Of a stretch of DNA of 64,000 nt, positions 1-8,523 are shown piece by piece. The stretch is from positions 1,922,001-1,986,000 of the forward strand of contig JBBODD010000001.1 in assembly GCA_038002745.1 (NCBI GenBank). The letters run 5' to 3'. The position numbers were made by a program, and so were the translations under genes. The notes under the pieces were generated by a model that was given only the letters and a program-made list of their open reading frames with translations, was not told where the DNA came from and did no database searches. The stretch is from Bacillus sp. FSL H8-0547. Its GTDB lineage: Bacteria > Bacillota > Bacilli > Bacillales > Bacillaceae. Within the stretch, counting starts at the first letter, position 1; each line of letters starts with the position of its first letter.

Positions 1-1419
1 AATCAGCTTCTGAAGGAGCAGATCACGGCACTTGAAGAACGCTTGAAAAAGCTGAGCGATAACGTTAATTCAGGGTCAGCAGCCATCCGTTCCCAGGAAC
101 AGGCGGTTTTAAACGCCCTGCCGGCTGAACGAAAACAAAAGCTGGAAGCAATCTTTAATGAACCGATCAAAAACGGTTCAATGAATGAAGTATTAAGCTA
201 CCACACGGTTCTTGCTCAATATGAAGCAGCCGTTTCGAGATTAAACAACCCTTCAGTACCGGCTAAAGATGCCGTGCTTTCAGATGAATGGCAAAAGACG
301 AAAATCAATACCATCCTGTCCATTAATTCAGAGGAGCAGGGAGCATGGGATAAGCTGAATCAGGAACTTCCCGAATCAGAAAAGCAAATGGAAGACCTCC
401 AGGCATCAGCTCTTGCTTTCATGGATGAATACAGTGCAGAGCTTGAGACGCAGCAGTCAGCCATCCTTGAAGATCTTATTGCGATGGAAGAGAGCGCAGC
501 AAAGGTTCTCAGCCAGGTTCAGGAATCAGGCGATACAACTTCAAGAATGCCTCTTGAAAACTCGGATGGAACGACACTTGTCTCCAATCAGCAAACGATT
601 GGACAGGAAATCGCGATGATGACAGAGCTTGTGAATTCACTTGGCGAGAGACAGGATACGGTTGTCAGCAGTACAGACGACCTTCAGCAAAAAGTGAATC
701 AGGTTCAGTCCGAAGCCGATGTCCTGAATGAAAAGTGGTCAACAAACGTAGCGTCTACCCAGCTTGTAAGGGATGATGTGTTCAGCATCCTCGGCAACAC
801 ATTTGTAGACGGACAGAACAACGGCTATGTTTACGAACACCTTGCAAATCCGCTTCAAATCAGCGGAGATGCACCGGCAGCGCAGGCGAAAGCTGTTCCT
901 CCTGTCGTGATATTGGTCATTATTTTAATCAGCAGTCTGCTGATCGGCTACTTCAGCAACTATTTCAAAACGGCTCCGATGCTTGTCAGAGGTTCCATGT
1001 TTACACTTCTGAACCTCCTTGTAGGGCTGATTATCAGTGTATTTGGTCTGAATATTTACACCTTGACGAATGAACGGGCGATCCAGTGGTCCATTTTCAC
1101 CATTCTGCTTGTATTCGCCGCCTCAACAGTTGTCCGGACGGCTTTCCTGTTCAGCAATTTCTTAGGCTGGGTTGCAAGCGTAGGACTTGTCGCATTCTTT
1201 GTAAGCCCGCTGCTTGCACTGGCTGCGCCGAATTTCAACTACGAAGATCCAATGTCGAAAGTGTATATTTCAATCCAATACGATGCTGAAAACCTGTTTA
1301 CTCAAGGGATACTTGTACTCGCAGGCATCATCCTTGTCCTGACCATTCTGCCGTTTGTCGTCAATGCTTTTAAAAACACAAATGAACCGGCTGATCAGGA
1401 TCATGCGCATGAAATGTAG
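1..1419 (+). CDS. esaA: EsaA (YueB-like) type VII secretion membrane protein, 5'-truncated by window edge
   Basis: C-terminal 472 residues of a larger protein; the frame is open to base 1, so the start lies outside the window. What remains is a long Gln/Glu-rich helical, coiled-coil-like region (about residues 1-290) followed by five or six hydrophobic membrane segments, beginning at PPVVILVIILISSLLIGY and ending close to the stop. This long extracellular stalk plus C-terminal membrane bundle is the layout of EsaA/YueB, the WXG100 (type VII) secretion component that also serves as phage SPP1 receptor in B. subtilis. The next gene is an EssA-like protein, matching the yueB-yueC order. The assignment rests on architecture and neighbour; the N-terminal part is not visible. 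Confidence 0.8.
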   Translation, partial: NQLLKEQITALEERLKKLSDNVNSGSAAIRSQEQAVLNALPAERKQKLEAIFNEPIKNGSMNEVLSYHTVLAQYEAAVSRLNNPSVPAKDAVLSDEWQKTKINTILSINSEEQGAWDKLNQELPESEKQMEDLQASALAFMDEYSAELETQQSAILEDLIAMEESAAKVLSQVQESGDTTSRMPLENSDGTTLVSNQQTIGQEIAMMTELVNSLGERQDTVVSSTDDLQQKVNQVQSEADVLNEKWSTNVASTQLVRDDVFSILGNTFVDGQNNGYVYEHLANPLQISGDAPAAQAKAVPPVVILVIILISSLLIGYFSNYFKTAPMLVRGSMFTLLNLLVGLIISVFGLNIYTLTNERAIQWSIFTILLVFAASTVVRTAFLFSNFLGWVASVGLVAFFVSPLLALAAPNFNYEDPMSKVYISIQYDAENLFTQGILVLAGIILVLTILPFVVNAFKNTNEPADQDHAHEM

Positions 1420-1912
1420 AACACTCTCAGCGGCGATTCTGCTGCTTGCCCTCGTCTTATCGGGCGGGGCATCAGCACTTGCTGAGACAGATCTCAATCA
1501 GCTTGACCCGAATATTTATGAAGAAAAAGAGCGCAAGGAAAACACAGAGTACCTTCACGAAAAAGGTCTCTATGAAAAAAGAAAAGAAATTCCGGAAGAA
1601 CAAAAAAGTTTAACCTTTCAAAAACCCGGAAGAGATGCTGAGGATGAACTGAAAGACCGCCTTTTCACTCAATACACAAAAGAGAACAACACCATTAAAT
1701 CCAAAGCGGAGCAAATGGGGCTGTTCTCAGAAAGCACAGACCAGGCGTCAGGGACAGTCAGCACTGGCGAAGAACAGCAGCAAAGCGGGAACACAGGACT
1801 GCTGATGACATATATCCTTCTGATTGCAGTGGGGGTTTTGCTTATCATCGGAATTCTGATTCCTAAAATGACACAAAGCAAAAAAGCAGACAATTTGAGA
1901 GGCAGCCGGTAA
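1409..1912 (+). CDS. essA: EssA-like type VII secretion protein (YueC)
   Basis: About 167 residues. It has an N-terminal hydrophobic segment (TLSAAILLLALVLSGGASALA, a signal peptide or anchor), a charged extracytoplasmic middle containing the LDPNIYEEKERKEN stretch typical of EssA, and a C-terminal membrane helix (GLLMTYILLIAVGVLLIIG). EssA is a small membrane partner of the EsaA/EssB/EssC secretion machine. The gene overlaps the end of esaA, implying translational coupling. I chose the ATG at 1409 because AGGA lies 8 nt upstream; 1403 and 1382 are in-frame alternatives. It ends inside the rho-independent terminator that closes the operon. Confidence 0.78.
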   Translation: MKCRTLSAAILLLALVLSGGASALAETDLNQLDPNIYEEKERKENTEYLHEKGLYEKRKEIPEEQKSLTFQKPGRDAEDELKDRLFTQYTKENNTIKSKAEQMGLFSESTDQASGTVSTGEEQQQSGNTGLLMTYILLIAVGVLLIIGILIPKMTQSKKADNLRGSR

Positions 1913-1929
1913 TACGGCTGTCTTTTTTT
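1903..1929 (+). terminator. Terminator after essA
   Basis: Six-base-pair stem CAGCCG/CGGCTG with loop GTAATA, followed by TCTTTTTTT. The stem overlaps the last codons of essA and ends the type VII secretion operon. Confidence 0.85.
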
Positions 1930-1985
1930 ATGGCTTCAGAATTTGGTACACTGTAGAAAACAGTTGAACAGAGAGGATTGACCCT

Positions 1986-2951
1986 ATGAAAGCATTAGTA
2001 TTCAATCAGTTCGGCGGACCTGAGGTTCTCGAGATGGCAGATGTTGAGACACCGGTCATTGGCCCCGACGAAGTACTCATACGAATGAAGGCTGTCGGCT
2101 TAAACTTTGCAGATGTTTACCGCAGAAAAGGAAATTACCACTTAGAAGGCTCCCCGCCTTTTATTCTTGGCTATGAAGGAGCAGGAATTGTAGAGGAAGC
2201 CGGCTCCAACATTACTCATATAAGCAAAGGTGACCGCGTCGGCTTTGCGGATGTTCCCTATTCAAACGCAGAACTGACTGCTGCTCCTGCAGATAAAGTC
2301 ATCCCTTTACCAGAAGATATTTCTTTTGAAACAGCAGCAAGTGTTTTGCTGCAGGGACTGACAGCCCAGTATTTAACCTCAGACAGCTATGCCGTTCAAG
2401 AAGGAGATGTTTGCGTCGTACATGCAGCTGCAGGGGGTGTGGGCCAGCTTCTTACTCAAATGATTCGTTTACTTGGCGGAAAGGTAATAGCCCTTGTTTC
2501 GACCCCTGAAAAAGCAGCGGTTGCTAAGATAATGGGAGCGCAAGATGCCTTTTTATACAGTGATCATTGGGTGCAGGAAATTTTGGACGCAACAAAGGGG
2601 AGAGGTGCTGACGTCGTTTATGAATCCGTCGGGTCCACAATTATGGACAGCTTTAAGGCAGTAAGAACCGGAGGCACAGTTGTTTTCTACGGTATGGCAG
2701 GAGGAGATCCTGTCCACATCGATCCAAGGATGCTCATGGATACCTCCAAAACACTGACCGGCGGAGATCTATGGAACGTTCTTACTTCCCGGGATGAACG
2801 TATAAAACGGTCGAACAAGCTGTTTCAATGGATTACCTCCGGATCAATTGCCCTGGCAGATCCCGCTACCTTTCCATTAAACAAAGGTGCTGATGCCCAC
2901 CGTCTGCTTGAAAGCAGAAAAAGCACAGGGAAAATCGTGATGATTCCATAG
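1986..2951 (+). CDS. Zinc-independent quinone oxidoreductase (MDR superfamily)
   Basis: 321 residues, the normal length for NADPH:quinone oxidoreductases of the medium-chain dehydrogenase/reductase superfamily. The N-terminal catalytic domain has the GROES-like features LNFADVYRRKG and PFILGYEGAG, and no structural or catalytic zinc Cys cluster is present. The Rossmann domain carries HAAAGGVGQ (residues 146-154), the nucleotide-binding glycine motif of this family. Expected reaction: NADPH-dependent reduction of quinones or enals in the cytoplasm; the real substrate cannot be read from sequence. It stands alone, after a terminator, with its own ribosome-binding site (AGAGAGG) before the ATG. 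Confidence 0.88.
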   Translation: MKALVFNQFGGPEVLEMADVETPVIGPDEVLIRMKAVGLNFADVYRRKGNYHLEGSPPFILGYEGAGIVEEAGSNITHISKGDRVGFADVPYSNAELTAAPADKVIPLPEDISFETAASVLLQGLTAQYLTSDSYAVQEGDVCVVHAAAGGVGQLLTQMIRLLGGKVIALVSTPEKAAVAKIMGAQDAFLYSDHWVQEILDATKGRGADVVYESVGSTIMDSFKAVRTGGTVVFYGMAGGDPVHIDPRMLMDTSKTLTGGDLWNVLTSRDERIKRSNKLFQWITSGSIALADPATFPLNKGADAHRLLESRKSTGKIVMIP

Positions 2952-3056
2952 GGCGCTGCAGGGCATTCTCCTGATCTTCTTTTCTTCGGTAAAGGAAAAG
3001 GCCTGCACAACCCATTACCACTCCCTGTAAGCCATTCTGAGGAGCGTGAAGCATAC

Positions 3057-3371
3057 ATGAACATTAAGGGTGTTGATCTTGACCGCAATACAAGATGCAG
3101 CCACTATTCTTCCGAAAAAGATATCATTGCCATCAAATTTACATGCTGCGGGATCTATTATGCCTGCTTTGAGTGTCACAGCGAGCTGTCAGGTCATGCT
3201 CATGAAGTTTGGAAAAAGGAAGAGTTTGATACAAAAGCCATCTTCTGCGGAAACTGCCATCACGAGCTCACCATAAACGAATACATGGAAAGCGGGTATG
3301 AATGCCCTTCCTGCAAATCGGACTTTAACCCGGGCTGCAGAAATCACTACCACCTCTACTTTGAGGCTTGA
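3057..3371 (+). CDS. CHY-type zinc-finger protein
   Basis: 104 residues rich in Cys and His. Visible metal ligands: CSHY near residue 14, CC and CFECHSEL around residues 30-42, CGNCHHEL around 64-71 and CPSCKSDFNPGC around 82-93. This CxxC/CHY spacing is that of the CHY zinc finger (zf-CHY), a small zinc-binding fold found in stand-alone bacterial proteins and in the yeast mitochondrial Hot13 protein. Function in bacilli is unknown; zinc binding is inferred from the ligands. A GAGGAG element precedes the ATG at a rather long spacing. No partner gene is evident. Confidence 0.8.
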   Translation: MNIKGVDLDRNTRCSHYSSEKDIIAIKFTCCGIYYACFECHSELSGHAHEVWKKEEFDTKAIFCGNCHHELTINEYMESGYECPSCKSDFNPGCRNHYHLYFEA

Positions 3372-3426
3372 AGCGTTTATTAAGAAGCCAAAATGGGAAA
3401 CTAATCAGAAAGAGGAGGAGATCGAT

Positions 3427-3528
3427 TTGAAGAATTTAATTAGAAAAGCAATTAAATATGCACCTATCGTCTATCCGATTGTGAAAAAGATGCTGAACAA
3501 GCGTAAAGGAAGACGCACAACTTATTGA
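3427..3528 (+). CDS. Small basic peptide, 33 aa, unknown function
   Basis: Short ORF beginning with TTG and preceded by a very strong Shine-Dalgarno (AGAGGAGGAG, about 8 nt away), and followed 10 nt later by an intrinsic terminator. The product starts KNLIRKAIKYAPIVYPIVKK and ends with a run of Lys and Arg, so it could form an amphipathic cationic helix. The good ribosome-binding site and terminator support expression. I do not recognise the family and give no function. Confidence 0.5.
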   Translation: MKNLIRKAIKYAPIVYPIVKKMLNKRKGRRTTY

Positions 3529-3537
3529 TGCATATAA

Positions 3538-3565
3538 GGTCCTGCTCAGGCAGGGCCTTTTATTT
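3538..3565 (+). terminator. Terminator after small basic ORF
   Basis: Stem GGTCCTGC/GCAGGGCC (one G-T pair), loop TCAG, then TTTTATTT. Confidence 0.8.
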
Positions 3566-3618
3566 ATGCTTTTTTCCATAGAAAAAGCACCCGCAGTCAG
3601 CGGATGCCAGGTCTCATG

Positions 3619-3873
3619 TTATGCTGTTTTACGCATTGAGCGTAGAATAAGGCTTAACAAGAATACGAAGATGATTGCTCCAAGCAATGCCGGAATAATC
3701 GCGATTCCTGCTAATGAAGGACCGAATGAACCAAGAAGTTCGCCGCCGATCCATGCTCCGATGATCCCTGCAATGATGTTTCCGATAATGCCTCCCGGAA
3801 CGTTTTTCCCTAAAATAACTCCTGCCAGCCAGCCGATTAAACCGCCGACGATTAAGTATAAAATAATGCCCAT
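3619..3873 (-). CDS. GlsB/YeaQ/YmgE-family stress membrane protein (YwzA-like)
   Basis: 84 residues, almost entirely hydrophobic and glycine-rich with three membrane helices (IILYLIVGGLIGWLAG, a GNIIAGIIGAWIGG core, and AIIPALLGAIIFVFLLSLIL). This is the transglycosylase-associated/GlsB family of small general-stress membrane proteins. I chose the second Met (3873) because AAAGGA lies 9 nt upstream of it and only 3 nt upstream of the first (3879). A SigB-type promoter lies about 55 bp upstream, and the B. subtilis relative YwzA is, as I recall, a member of the SigB general-stress regulon. Its exact biochemical role is unknown. Confidence 0.85.
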   Translation of the reverse strand: MGIILYLIVGGLIGWLAGVILGKNVPGGIIGNIIAGIIGAWIGGELLGSFGPSLAGIAIIPALLGAIIFVFLLSLILRSMRKTA

Positions 3874-3926
3874 TTTCATTCATCCTTTCAGTGTGGTTTT
3901 GTGTATTGCTGTTTCTATTCGTTGTT

Positions 3927-3952
3927 ATTCCCCGGCTTTTTTAAAAAGAAAC
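3927..3952 (-). promoter_or_regulatory. SigB-type promoter for the GlsB-family gene
   Basis: On the minus strand GTTTCT, 14 nt, GGGAAT. The SigB consensus is roughly GTTTAA, 12-15 nt, GGGWAW. It lies directly upstream of a general-stress-type membrane protein gene. Confidence 0.6.
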
Positions 3953-4062
3953 ATTTTGTTTGAAAATTCTTTTTAGGGGCCTACTTCGGGCATTCTGGCA
4001 AGTGACCGGACTTTCATGTAGTATGGGTAAAAGAATTCACAAAAGATTGGACGGAACATGCT

Positions 4063-5250
4063 ATGGAAAAAACCATTTTGATCAAACGAAAATACGCAGA
4101 TGAAATGAAAAGCGGCAATCCGCTTATCCCTAAAGATGCTCTTGTAGATCCCTCCGCTCTGAAAGAAGAAGGGGAATTAATCAGGCTCCTTGATGAGCAG
4201 CGCCAGTTTATTGGCTTGGGCTATTATGGCAGGCAGAATAAAGGAGCGGGCTGGATCCTGACTCACAAAGAAGGTGAACCCATTGACCAGGCCTTTTTTG
4301 ATGAAAAACTAAAAACCGCCCTCTCTTACAGAAAGCAGCTGTTCGAAAGCACGGATACGACAGCTTTTCGCGTGTTTAACGGTGAGGGTGACGGCATTGG
4401 CGGATTAACCATTGATGTTTTTAACGGCTATTACTTGCTGACATGGTACAGCAAAGGCATCTATCAGTTCAGGACAGCCATTCTGGATGCTCTGAAAAAG
4501 TACGCTGAACCTGCAGGCATCTATCAGAAAAAAAGGTTTGATACTAAAGGCCAAGTGGTGGATGAAGACAGCTATGTGGAAGGAGAACAGCCCGAGTTTC
4601 CACTGATCGTGAAGGAAAACGGCGTTAAGTTTGCAGTGTATTTGAACGATGGAGCCATGGTGGGTGTCTTTCTGGATCAGAGAGAGGTCAGAAAAGCGAT
4701 CAGAGATCAATACGCAAAAGGAAGAACAATGCTGAATCTCTTTTCTTATACGGGTGCTTTTTCTGTTTATGCAGCACTCGGAGGAGCCGTTAAAACAACA
4801 AGCGTAGACCTGGCGAACCGCAGCATGAGTAAAACGATCGAGCAGTTCAGCATTAACGGCATTGATTATGAAGCACAGGATATCATCGTGGAAGATGTGT
4901 TTCACTATTTCAAGTATGCCGTGAAGAAAAAGCTGAAGTTCGATATGGTGGTTCTTGATCCCCCGAGCTTTGCAAGGTCAAAAAAGGTTACCTTCAGTGC
5001 TGCGAAAGACTATAAAGATCTGCTGAAGGATGCGATTGCTCTGACTTCAGATAAAGGAGTCATCGTTGCCTCCACAAACTGCAGTACATTCTCTATGAAG
5101 AAGTTTAAAGGGTTTATTGAAACGGCGTTTAAAGAAACGGGTGAATCATACAGGATACTTGAGGAATTCTCTCTTCCGGCTGATTTTAAAACAATCAAAG
5201 AGTACAAAGAAGGCAATTATTTAAAAGTGGTGTTTATAGAAAAACGGTGA
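4063..5250 (+). CDS. RlmI-type SAM-dependent rRNA methyltransferase (YwbD-like)
   Basis: 395 residues, full length for the RlmI/YwbD family. An N-terminal PUA-like RNA-binding domain (about 1-75) leads into a class I methyltransferase fold with SAM motif LNLFSYTGAFS (225-234) and the catalytic DPPSFARS motif (299-306); a Cys follows in NCSTFSMKKF. Relatives methylate cytosine C5 in 23S rRNA; the exact target base here is an inference. The gene is monocistronic and ends in a strong terminator. Confidence 0.88.
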   Translation: MEKTILIKRKYADEMKSGNPLIPKDALVDPSALKEEGELIRLLDEQRQFIGLGYYGRQNKGAGWILTHKEGEPIDQAFFDEKLKTALSYRKQLFESTDTTAFRVFNGEGDGIGGLTIDVFNGYYLLTWYSKGIYQFRTAILDALKKYAEPAGIYQKKRFDTKGQVVDEDSYVEGEQPEFPLIVKENGVKFAVYLNDGAMVGVFLDQREVRKAIRDQYAKGRTMLNLFSYTGAFSVYAALGGAVKTTSVDLANRSMSKTIEQFSINGIDYEAQDIIVEDVFHYFKYAVKKKLKFDMVVLDPPSFARSKKVTFSAAKDYKDLLKDAIALTSDKGVIVASTNCSTFSMKKFKGFIETAFKETGESYRILEEFSLPADFKTIKEYKEGNYLKVVFIEKR

Positions 5251-5277
5251 GCCGGTCTTTAAGACCGGCTTTATTTT
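5251..5277 (+). terminator. Terminator after rlmI-like gene
   Basis: Nine-bp stem GCCGGTCTT/AAGACCGGC immediately after the stop codon, followed by TTTATTTT. Confidence 0.9.
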
Positions 5278-5341
5278 CGCATAAAATAAATGCTTTTACG
5301 AAATAGTAATAAAAAATCCGGTACAGGGGAGATTACTGCAC

Positions 5342-6331
5342 ATGGTTCATCACAATATTAACTTAACAACTCCTGAAATCTCCGCATTGTGGACGACGCA
5401 TATGCAGGAAAGTGCATCTTTATGCTTTTTAAAGCATTTTATCGTCCATATGGAGGACGAGGAAATTGCCCCTTTAGTTAAAGAAGCGATGCAGCTTTCG
5501 GCATCTAACCTGGAAACGGTAAAACGCTTTTTAGAGGGTGAAAACTATCCTGTTCCAGACGGGTTTTCAGATGCAGACGTGGATTTGTCTGCACCGCCCT
5601 TATATACAGATCTTTACGCGCTTAGTTATGTGTACCGGACAAGCCAGCTTACTCTTGTCAGCGTCTCTACCCTCATTACGAATGTTGCCAGGACAGATCT
5701 GCTTGCGTTTTTTATTCAAGCGCAGCAGAAAGTAACAGGCTTGTACAAAATGTCCGTAGATTTGATGCTCTCTAAGGGGATTTATGACCGTCCGCCGAAA
5801 ATGACCTATCCTGACAGTTTGCATTATGTTGAAAACAATTCCTATTTGACCGGCTGGTTTGGTGAAAGAAGACCGCTTAATTCGTTTGAACTTGGCGAAG
5901 CGTTTTTTATTATCGAGCGCAACTATATCGGTATTCTGCTGCTTAAGGGCTTCCTTCAATCCATGAAAGATAAAGAAGTCAAAAACTACTTGATAAGGGC
6001 TAAGAAGCTCGCTGAAAAGCAGGTGGATGTCTTTAATCTTCTGCTGAAGAAAGAAGGTCATTTGGGAACGATTCCAGTATCGCTTGAGGTTACGGATTCA
6101 GAGGTTTGCCCTTTTTCTGAAAAGCTGATTATGTTCATGATTACAGCATCAACAGGCGCCGCCATATCTCTAATTGGACGGAGTTTATCTCTGTCGATGA
6201 GAAGGGATGTAGCTGCCCATTATCTGCTGATAATGAAAGATATTATGCTCTTTACGGAAGATGGCACACAGCTGATGATTCGGCGAGGGTGGTTTGAACA
6301 GCCGCCCCAGTCAGAAATAAAGCCATTGTGA
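5342..6331 (+). CDS. DUF3231 family protein
   Basis: 329 residues, apparently two copies of a ~160-residue helical DUF3231 unit: the first begins near LTTPEISALWTTHMQES, the second near FGERRPLNSFELGEAFFI. Each half contains conserved helix segments with Glu/His residues that recall ferritin-like four-helix bundles, but I cannot confirm metal binding. The family is common in Bacillaceae and uncharacterised. A GGGGAG ribosome-binding site precedes the ATG. The next gene is on the other strand only 13 bases downstream of the stop, so the two are convergent. Confidence 0.75.
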   Translation: MVHHNINLTTPEISALWTTHMQESASLCFLKHFIVHMEDEEIAPLVKEAMQLSASNLETVKRFLEGENYPVPDGFSDADVDLSAPPLYTDLYALSYVYRTSQLTLVSVSTLITNVARTDLLAFFIQAQQKVTGLYKMSVDLMLSKGIYDRPPKMTYPDSLHYVENNSYLTGWFGERRPLNSFELGEAFFIIERNYIGILLLKGFLQSMKDKEVKNYLIRAKKLAEKQVDVFNLLLKKEGHLGTIPVSLEVTDSEVCPFSEKLIMFMITASTGAAISLIGRSLSLSMRRDVAAHYLLIMKDIMLFTEDGTQLMIRRGWFEQPPQSEIKPL

Positions 6332-6344
6332 TCAAGCGGTATCC

Positions 6345-6905
6345 TTACTGGAATCCGCTTTTTTGCCATTCTTCCTTCAGGATAGAATGCATGATCACGT
6401 CATAAGGTTTTTCATCCTGAATAATATAATCTCTCAGTCTTCCTTCCTCTTTAAAGCCAAGCTTTTGAAGAACGCTTCTGGATGGTGTATTTGCAATCAT
6501 GACTACAGCCCCAACGCGAATCAGCCCCATTTTTTCAAAGCCAAAGGACAAAATCGCCTTTATCGCCTCTATGCTGTAGCCCATTCTCCAGTAGTCACGT
6601 GAAATCTCGTAGCCTATTTCAGCGCGCTTGTATTTTGGGGACAGGGAATGATACCCGCACGTGCCTATCAATGTGCCGGAGTCTTTCAGCTCGATCCCCC
6701 AGCGTATGAGCCTGTTTGACTGGTAGCCAAGCTTGAAGCTGTGTATCAGGGCCTCTGCTTCCTCTTTCGTCTTAAAAGCATTCATTCCGTAATACTTTGT
6801 TACTTCCTCTTTTGAAAAGGTTTGATAGATTTGTTCAGCATCAGACTGATCGATGCTTCTCAGTCTGAGCCGGTCAGTTTCAATCAATGGAAATGTTGAC
6901 GGCAT
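6345..6905 (-). CDS. RimJ/RimL-type GNAT N-acetyltransferase
   Basis: 186 residues with a complete GNAT fold. It begins ETDRLRLRSIDQSDAEQIY, typical of RimJ/RimL-class enzymes; the conserved GTCGYHSLSPKYKRAEIGYE stretch and acetyl-CoA loop region (YWRMGYSIEA) follow, then VLQKLGFKEEGRLRDY near the C-terminus. Members acetylate protein N-termini, antibiotics or small amines; the substrate cannot be predicted. It is convergent with the DUF3231 gene and divergent from the actin-like cassette. Confidence 0.87.
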   Translation of the reverse strand: MPSTFPLIETDRLRLRSIDQSDAEQIYQTFSKEEVTKYYGMNAFKTKEEAEALIHSFKLGYQSNRLIRWGIELKDSGTLIGTCGYHSLSPKYKRAEIGYEISRDYWRMGYSIEAIKAILSFGFEKMGLIRVGAVVMIANTPSRSVLQKLGFKEEGRLRDYIIQDEKPYDVIMHSILKEEWQKSGFQ

Positions 6906-7049
6906 ATTTGCTCTCCTCTTTCTTGTTGAAACTGTTTATTTCGACAGCATCCGGTTAAAATCCTGTTTTTTTGGCAGCATGTTTCGCTGAAATTCGACTG
7001 TGTGAATACCCGTTTTTCCGGACATTCTATCAGCATCGAATCTTGGAGT

Positions 7050-7236
7050 GTTTACATGTATACACTAATTGTTTACTTGTAAACAAAATGTAATCTATTG
7101 TATACAAATAATGTTTACAAGTGTACAAATGTGTACGCATGTTGGTATATAAGGGTGTGTACAATTTGTAACGGTTGTATACGTTTTTGTGTGCGATTGT
7201 AAACGAAATTGTTTACATGTATACGTATTTGTAATC
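7050..7236. repeat. Phased GTNTAC hexamer array, candidate centromere (parC-like)
   Basis: The 187-bp stretch holds thirteen exact GTNTAC hexamers in either orientation: GTTTAC at 7050, 7071, 7113, 7211; GTAAAC at 7079, 7199; GTATAC at 7058, 7100, 7177, 7219; GTGTAC at 7121, 7131, 7157. Five near-matches lie at 7090, 7145, 7168, 7189 and 7231. Start-to-start spacing averages about 10.6 bp, one helical turn, so all sites face the same side of the DNA. The 14-mer GTTTACATGTATAC is repeated exactly at both ends (7050 and 7211). Position directly upstream of a ParM-like actin and a ParR-like protein matches a ParR-binding parC region that can also act as operator. Confidence 0.65.
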
Positions 7237-7248
7237 TTCCTTCTTCTA

Positions 7249-7277
7249 TTGACGAATCTGGCAATCTTTAATACTCT
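7249..7277 (+). promoter_or_regulatory. SigA-type promoter for the actin-like cassette
   Basis: TTGACG, 17-nt spacer, TACTCT, 43 bp before the start codon and immediately downstream of the hexamer array, so a protein bound to the array could repress it. Confidence 0.55.
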
Positions 7278-7319
7278 TTAAGTGATTGGATTTTTATACT
7301 AATTCATGAAAGGAAAGGA

Positions 7320-8510
7320 ATGACTGATATGACGAAATCTAGAATTGCAGCAATTGATGTCGGCAACGATGCCGTAAAAGCAATCTTTGGAAAATACGAA
7401 TCTCAACTATACATACCAAACGTGATCGCAAGGGATATTGAAGACCGCCCTGTTATTGGAATTGAAGAACTGGACAGCAAAGATCCGCTGGACGGCATTC
7501 ATATTAGAGTGCACTCCCCTGCCCTGAAAGACAACAATGCGATTTACCGCGTAGGTTCTCTTGCGACAAAAAGCGACAATGCTTCTGAGCTTGATCCAGG
7601 CAGCAGCAAATCAGAAGAAGACCAGACTCTTATTATGCTCTTTGCTTCTATTGCTCTTGATGCCGTGAAGCCTGAAAATGAAAAAGTGTTCCGCAGAAAC
7701 AACAAAGTGATCGATGCCAACTACACGCTCGGAACCGGCCTTCCGCTGAGAGAAGCAAAAGAAGGAAAAGATGTGGGCTATCGTTCAAAGCTTCTTGGGA
7801 ATGTGCATCAGGTTGAATTTTTAATTACACCTAAATACCAGGGGTTGAAGGTCAACATCAAGTTTGATGAAGTGAAAGTTTATCCTGAAGGATTTGCTGC
7901 CTACATTAACCTTGTGATGGATAAAGACTTAAACATTATTAATAAAGATCTGATAGACAAACGCATCATCATTCAGGATATCGGCGGATTATCGACAGAT
8001 ATCGCTGTGATTAAAAACCGCAACGTGGATGACGACAAAGCACAGGGCTTTAACCTCGGTGTTGTTGAATCACTTGAAGCGATCCGTGAGGAAATCCGCA
8101 CTAAGCACGGTGTAGAGCTTGACAGCCGCCGTGATGTAGTCGAGATTATTACGAAAAAACAGGACCGCAACCACATTTATGTAAGAGGAAGCCGCACAAG
8201 CGTCCATGACATTACAGACCGCATCCTTCTTGACCTTGCCAAAAAGCAATACCGTCACTTGCGCAATGTATGGCAAAAGAACTCTCAGACTGAGATCTGC
8301 TACTTCGTCGGCGGAGGAGCCGTTGTGCTGAAAGATTACCTTAAAACACTGAACAACAATCTGGATGGCTACAATATCGACTTCTTTGAAGATGAAAATG
8401 AAAGCATCTGGATGATGGCAAATGCTTATTACAAGTTGATTTTTGATTTTTACCGCAAGGAAAACAAAGATAAAAGCAATGAAGATAAAAAAGCAGCTAC
8501 TGCCAAATAA
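7320..8510 (+). CDS. ParM/StbA-family actin-like ATPase
   Basis: 396 residues, the length of plasmid-type bacterial actins. The phosphate-1 loop is AAIDVGNDAVKAIFG near the N-terminus; the phosphate-2 segment is IQDIGGLSTDIAVI in the middle and an adenosine-binding FVGGGAVVLKDYL motif lies near residue 325. These are the actin/Hsp70 nucleotide signatures in correct order. ParM-type actins form polymers that push apart ParR-parC complexes to segregate DNA. The array upstream and a small RHH-like gene 13 bp downstream make a parC-parM-parR layout, here surrounded by ordinary chromosomal genes. An ATG at 7329 fits the AAAGGA ribosome-binding site about equally well. Cargo is unknown. Confidence 0.82.
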   Translation: MTDMTKSRIAAIDVGNDAVKAIFGKYESQLYIPNVIARDIEDRPVIGIEELDSKDPLDGIHIRVHSPALKDNNAIYRVGSLATKSDNASELDPGSSKSEEDQTLIMLFASIALDAVKPENEKVFRRNNKVIDANYTLGTGLPLREAKEGKDVGYRSKLLGNVHQVEFLITPKYQGLKVNIKFDEVKVYPEGFAAYINLVMDKDLNIINKDLIDKRIIIQDIGGLSTDIAVIKNRNVDDDKAQGFNLGVVESLEAIREEIRTKHGVELDSRRDVVEIITKKQDRNHIYVRGSRTSVHDITDRILLDLAKKQYRHLRNVWQKNSQTEICYFVGGGAVVLKDYLKTLNNNLDGYNIDFFEDENESIWMMANAYYKLIFDFYRKENKDKSNEDKKAATAK

Positions 8511-8523
8511 ATAGGGTGGTTAT

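Noticed and set aside
3057-3276. Overlapping alternative frames in the CHY zinc-finger gene
   Set aside because: They lack Cys/His patterning and ribosome-binding sites; only the frame from 3057 gives the zinc-ligand set.
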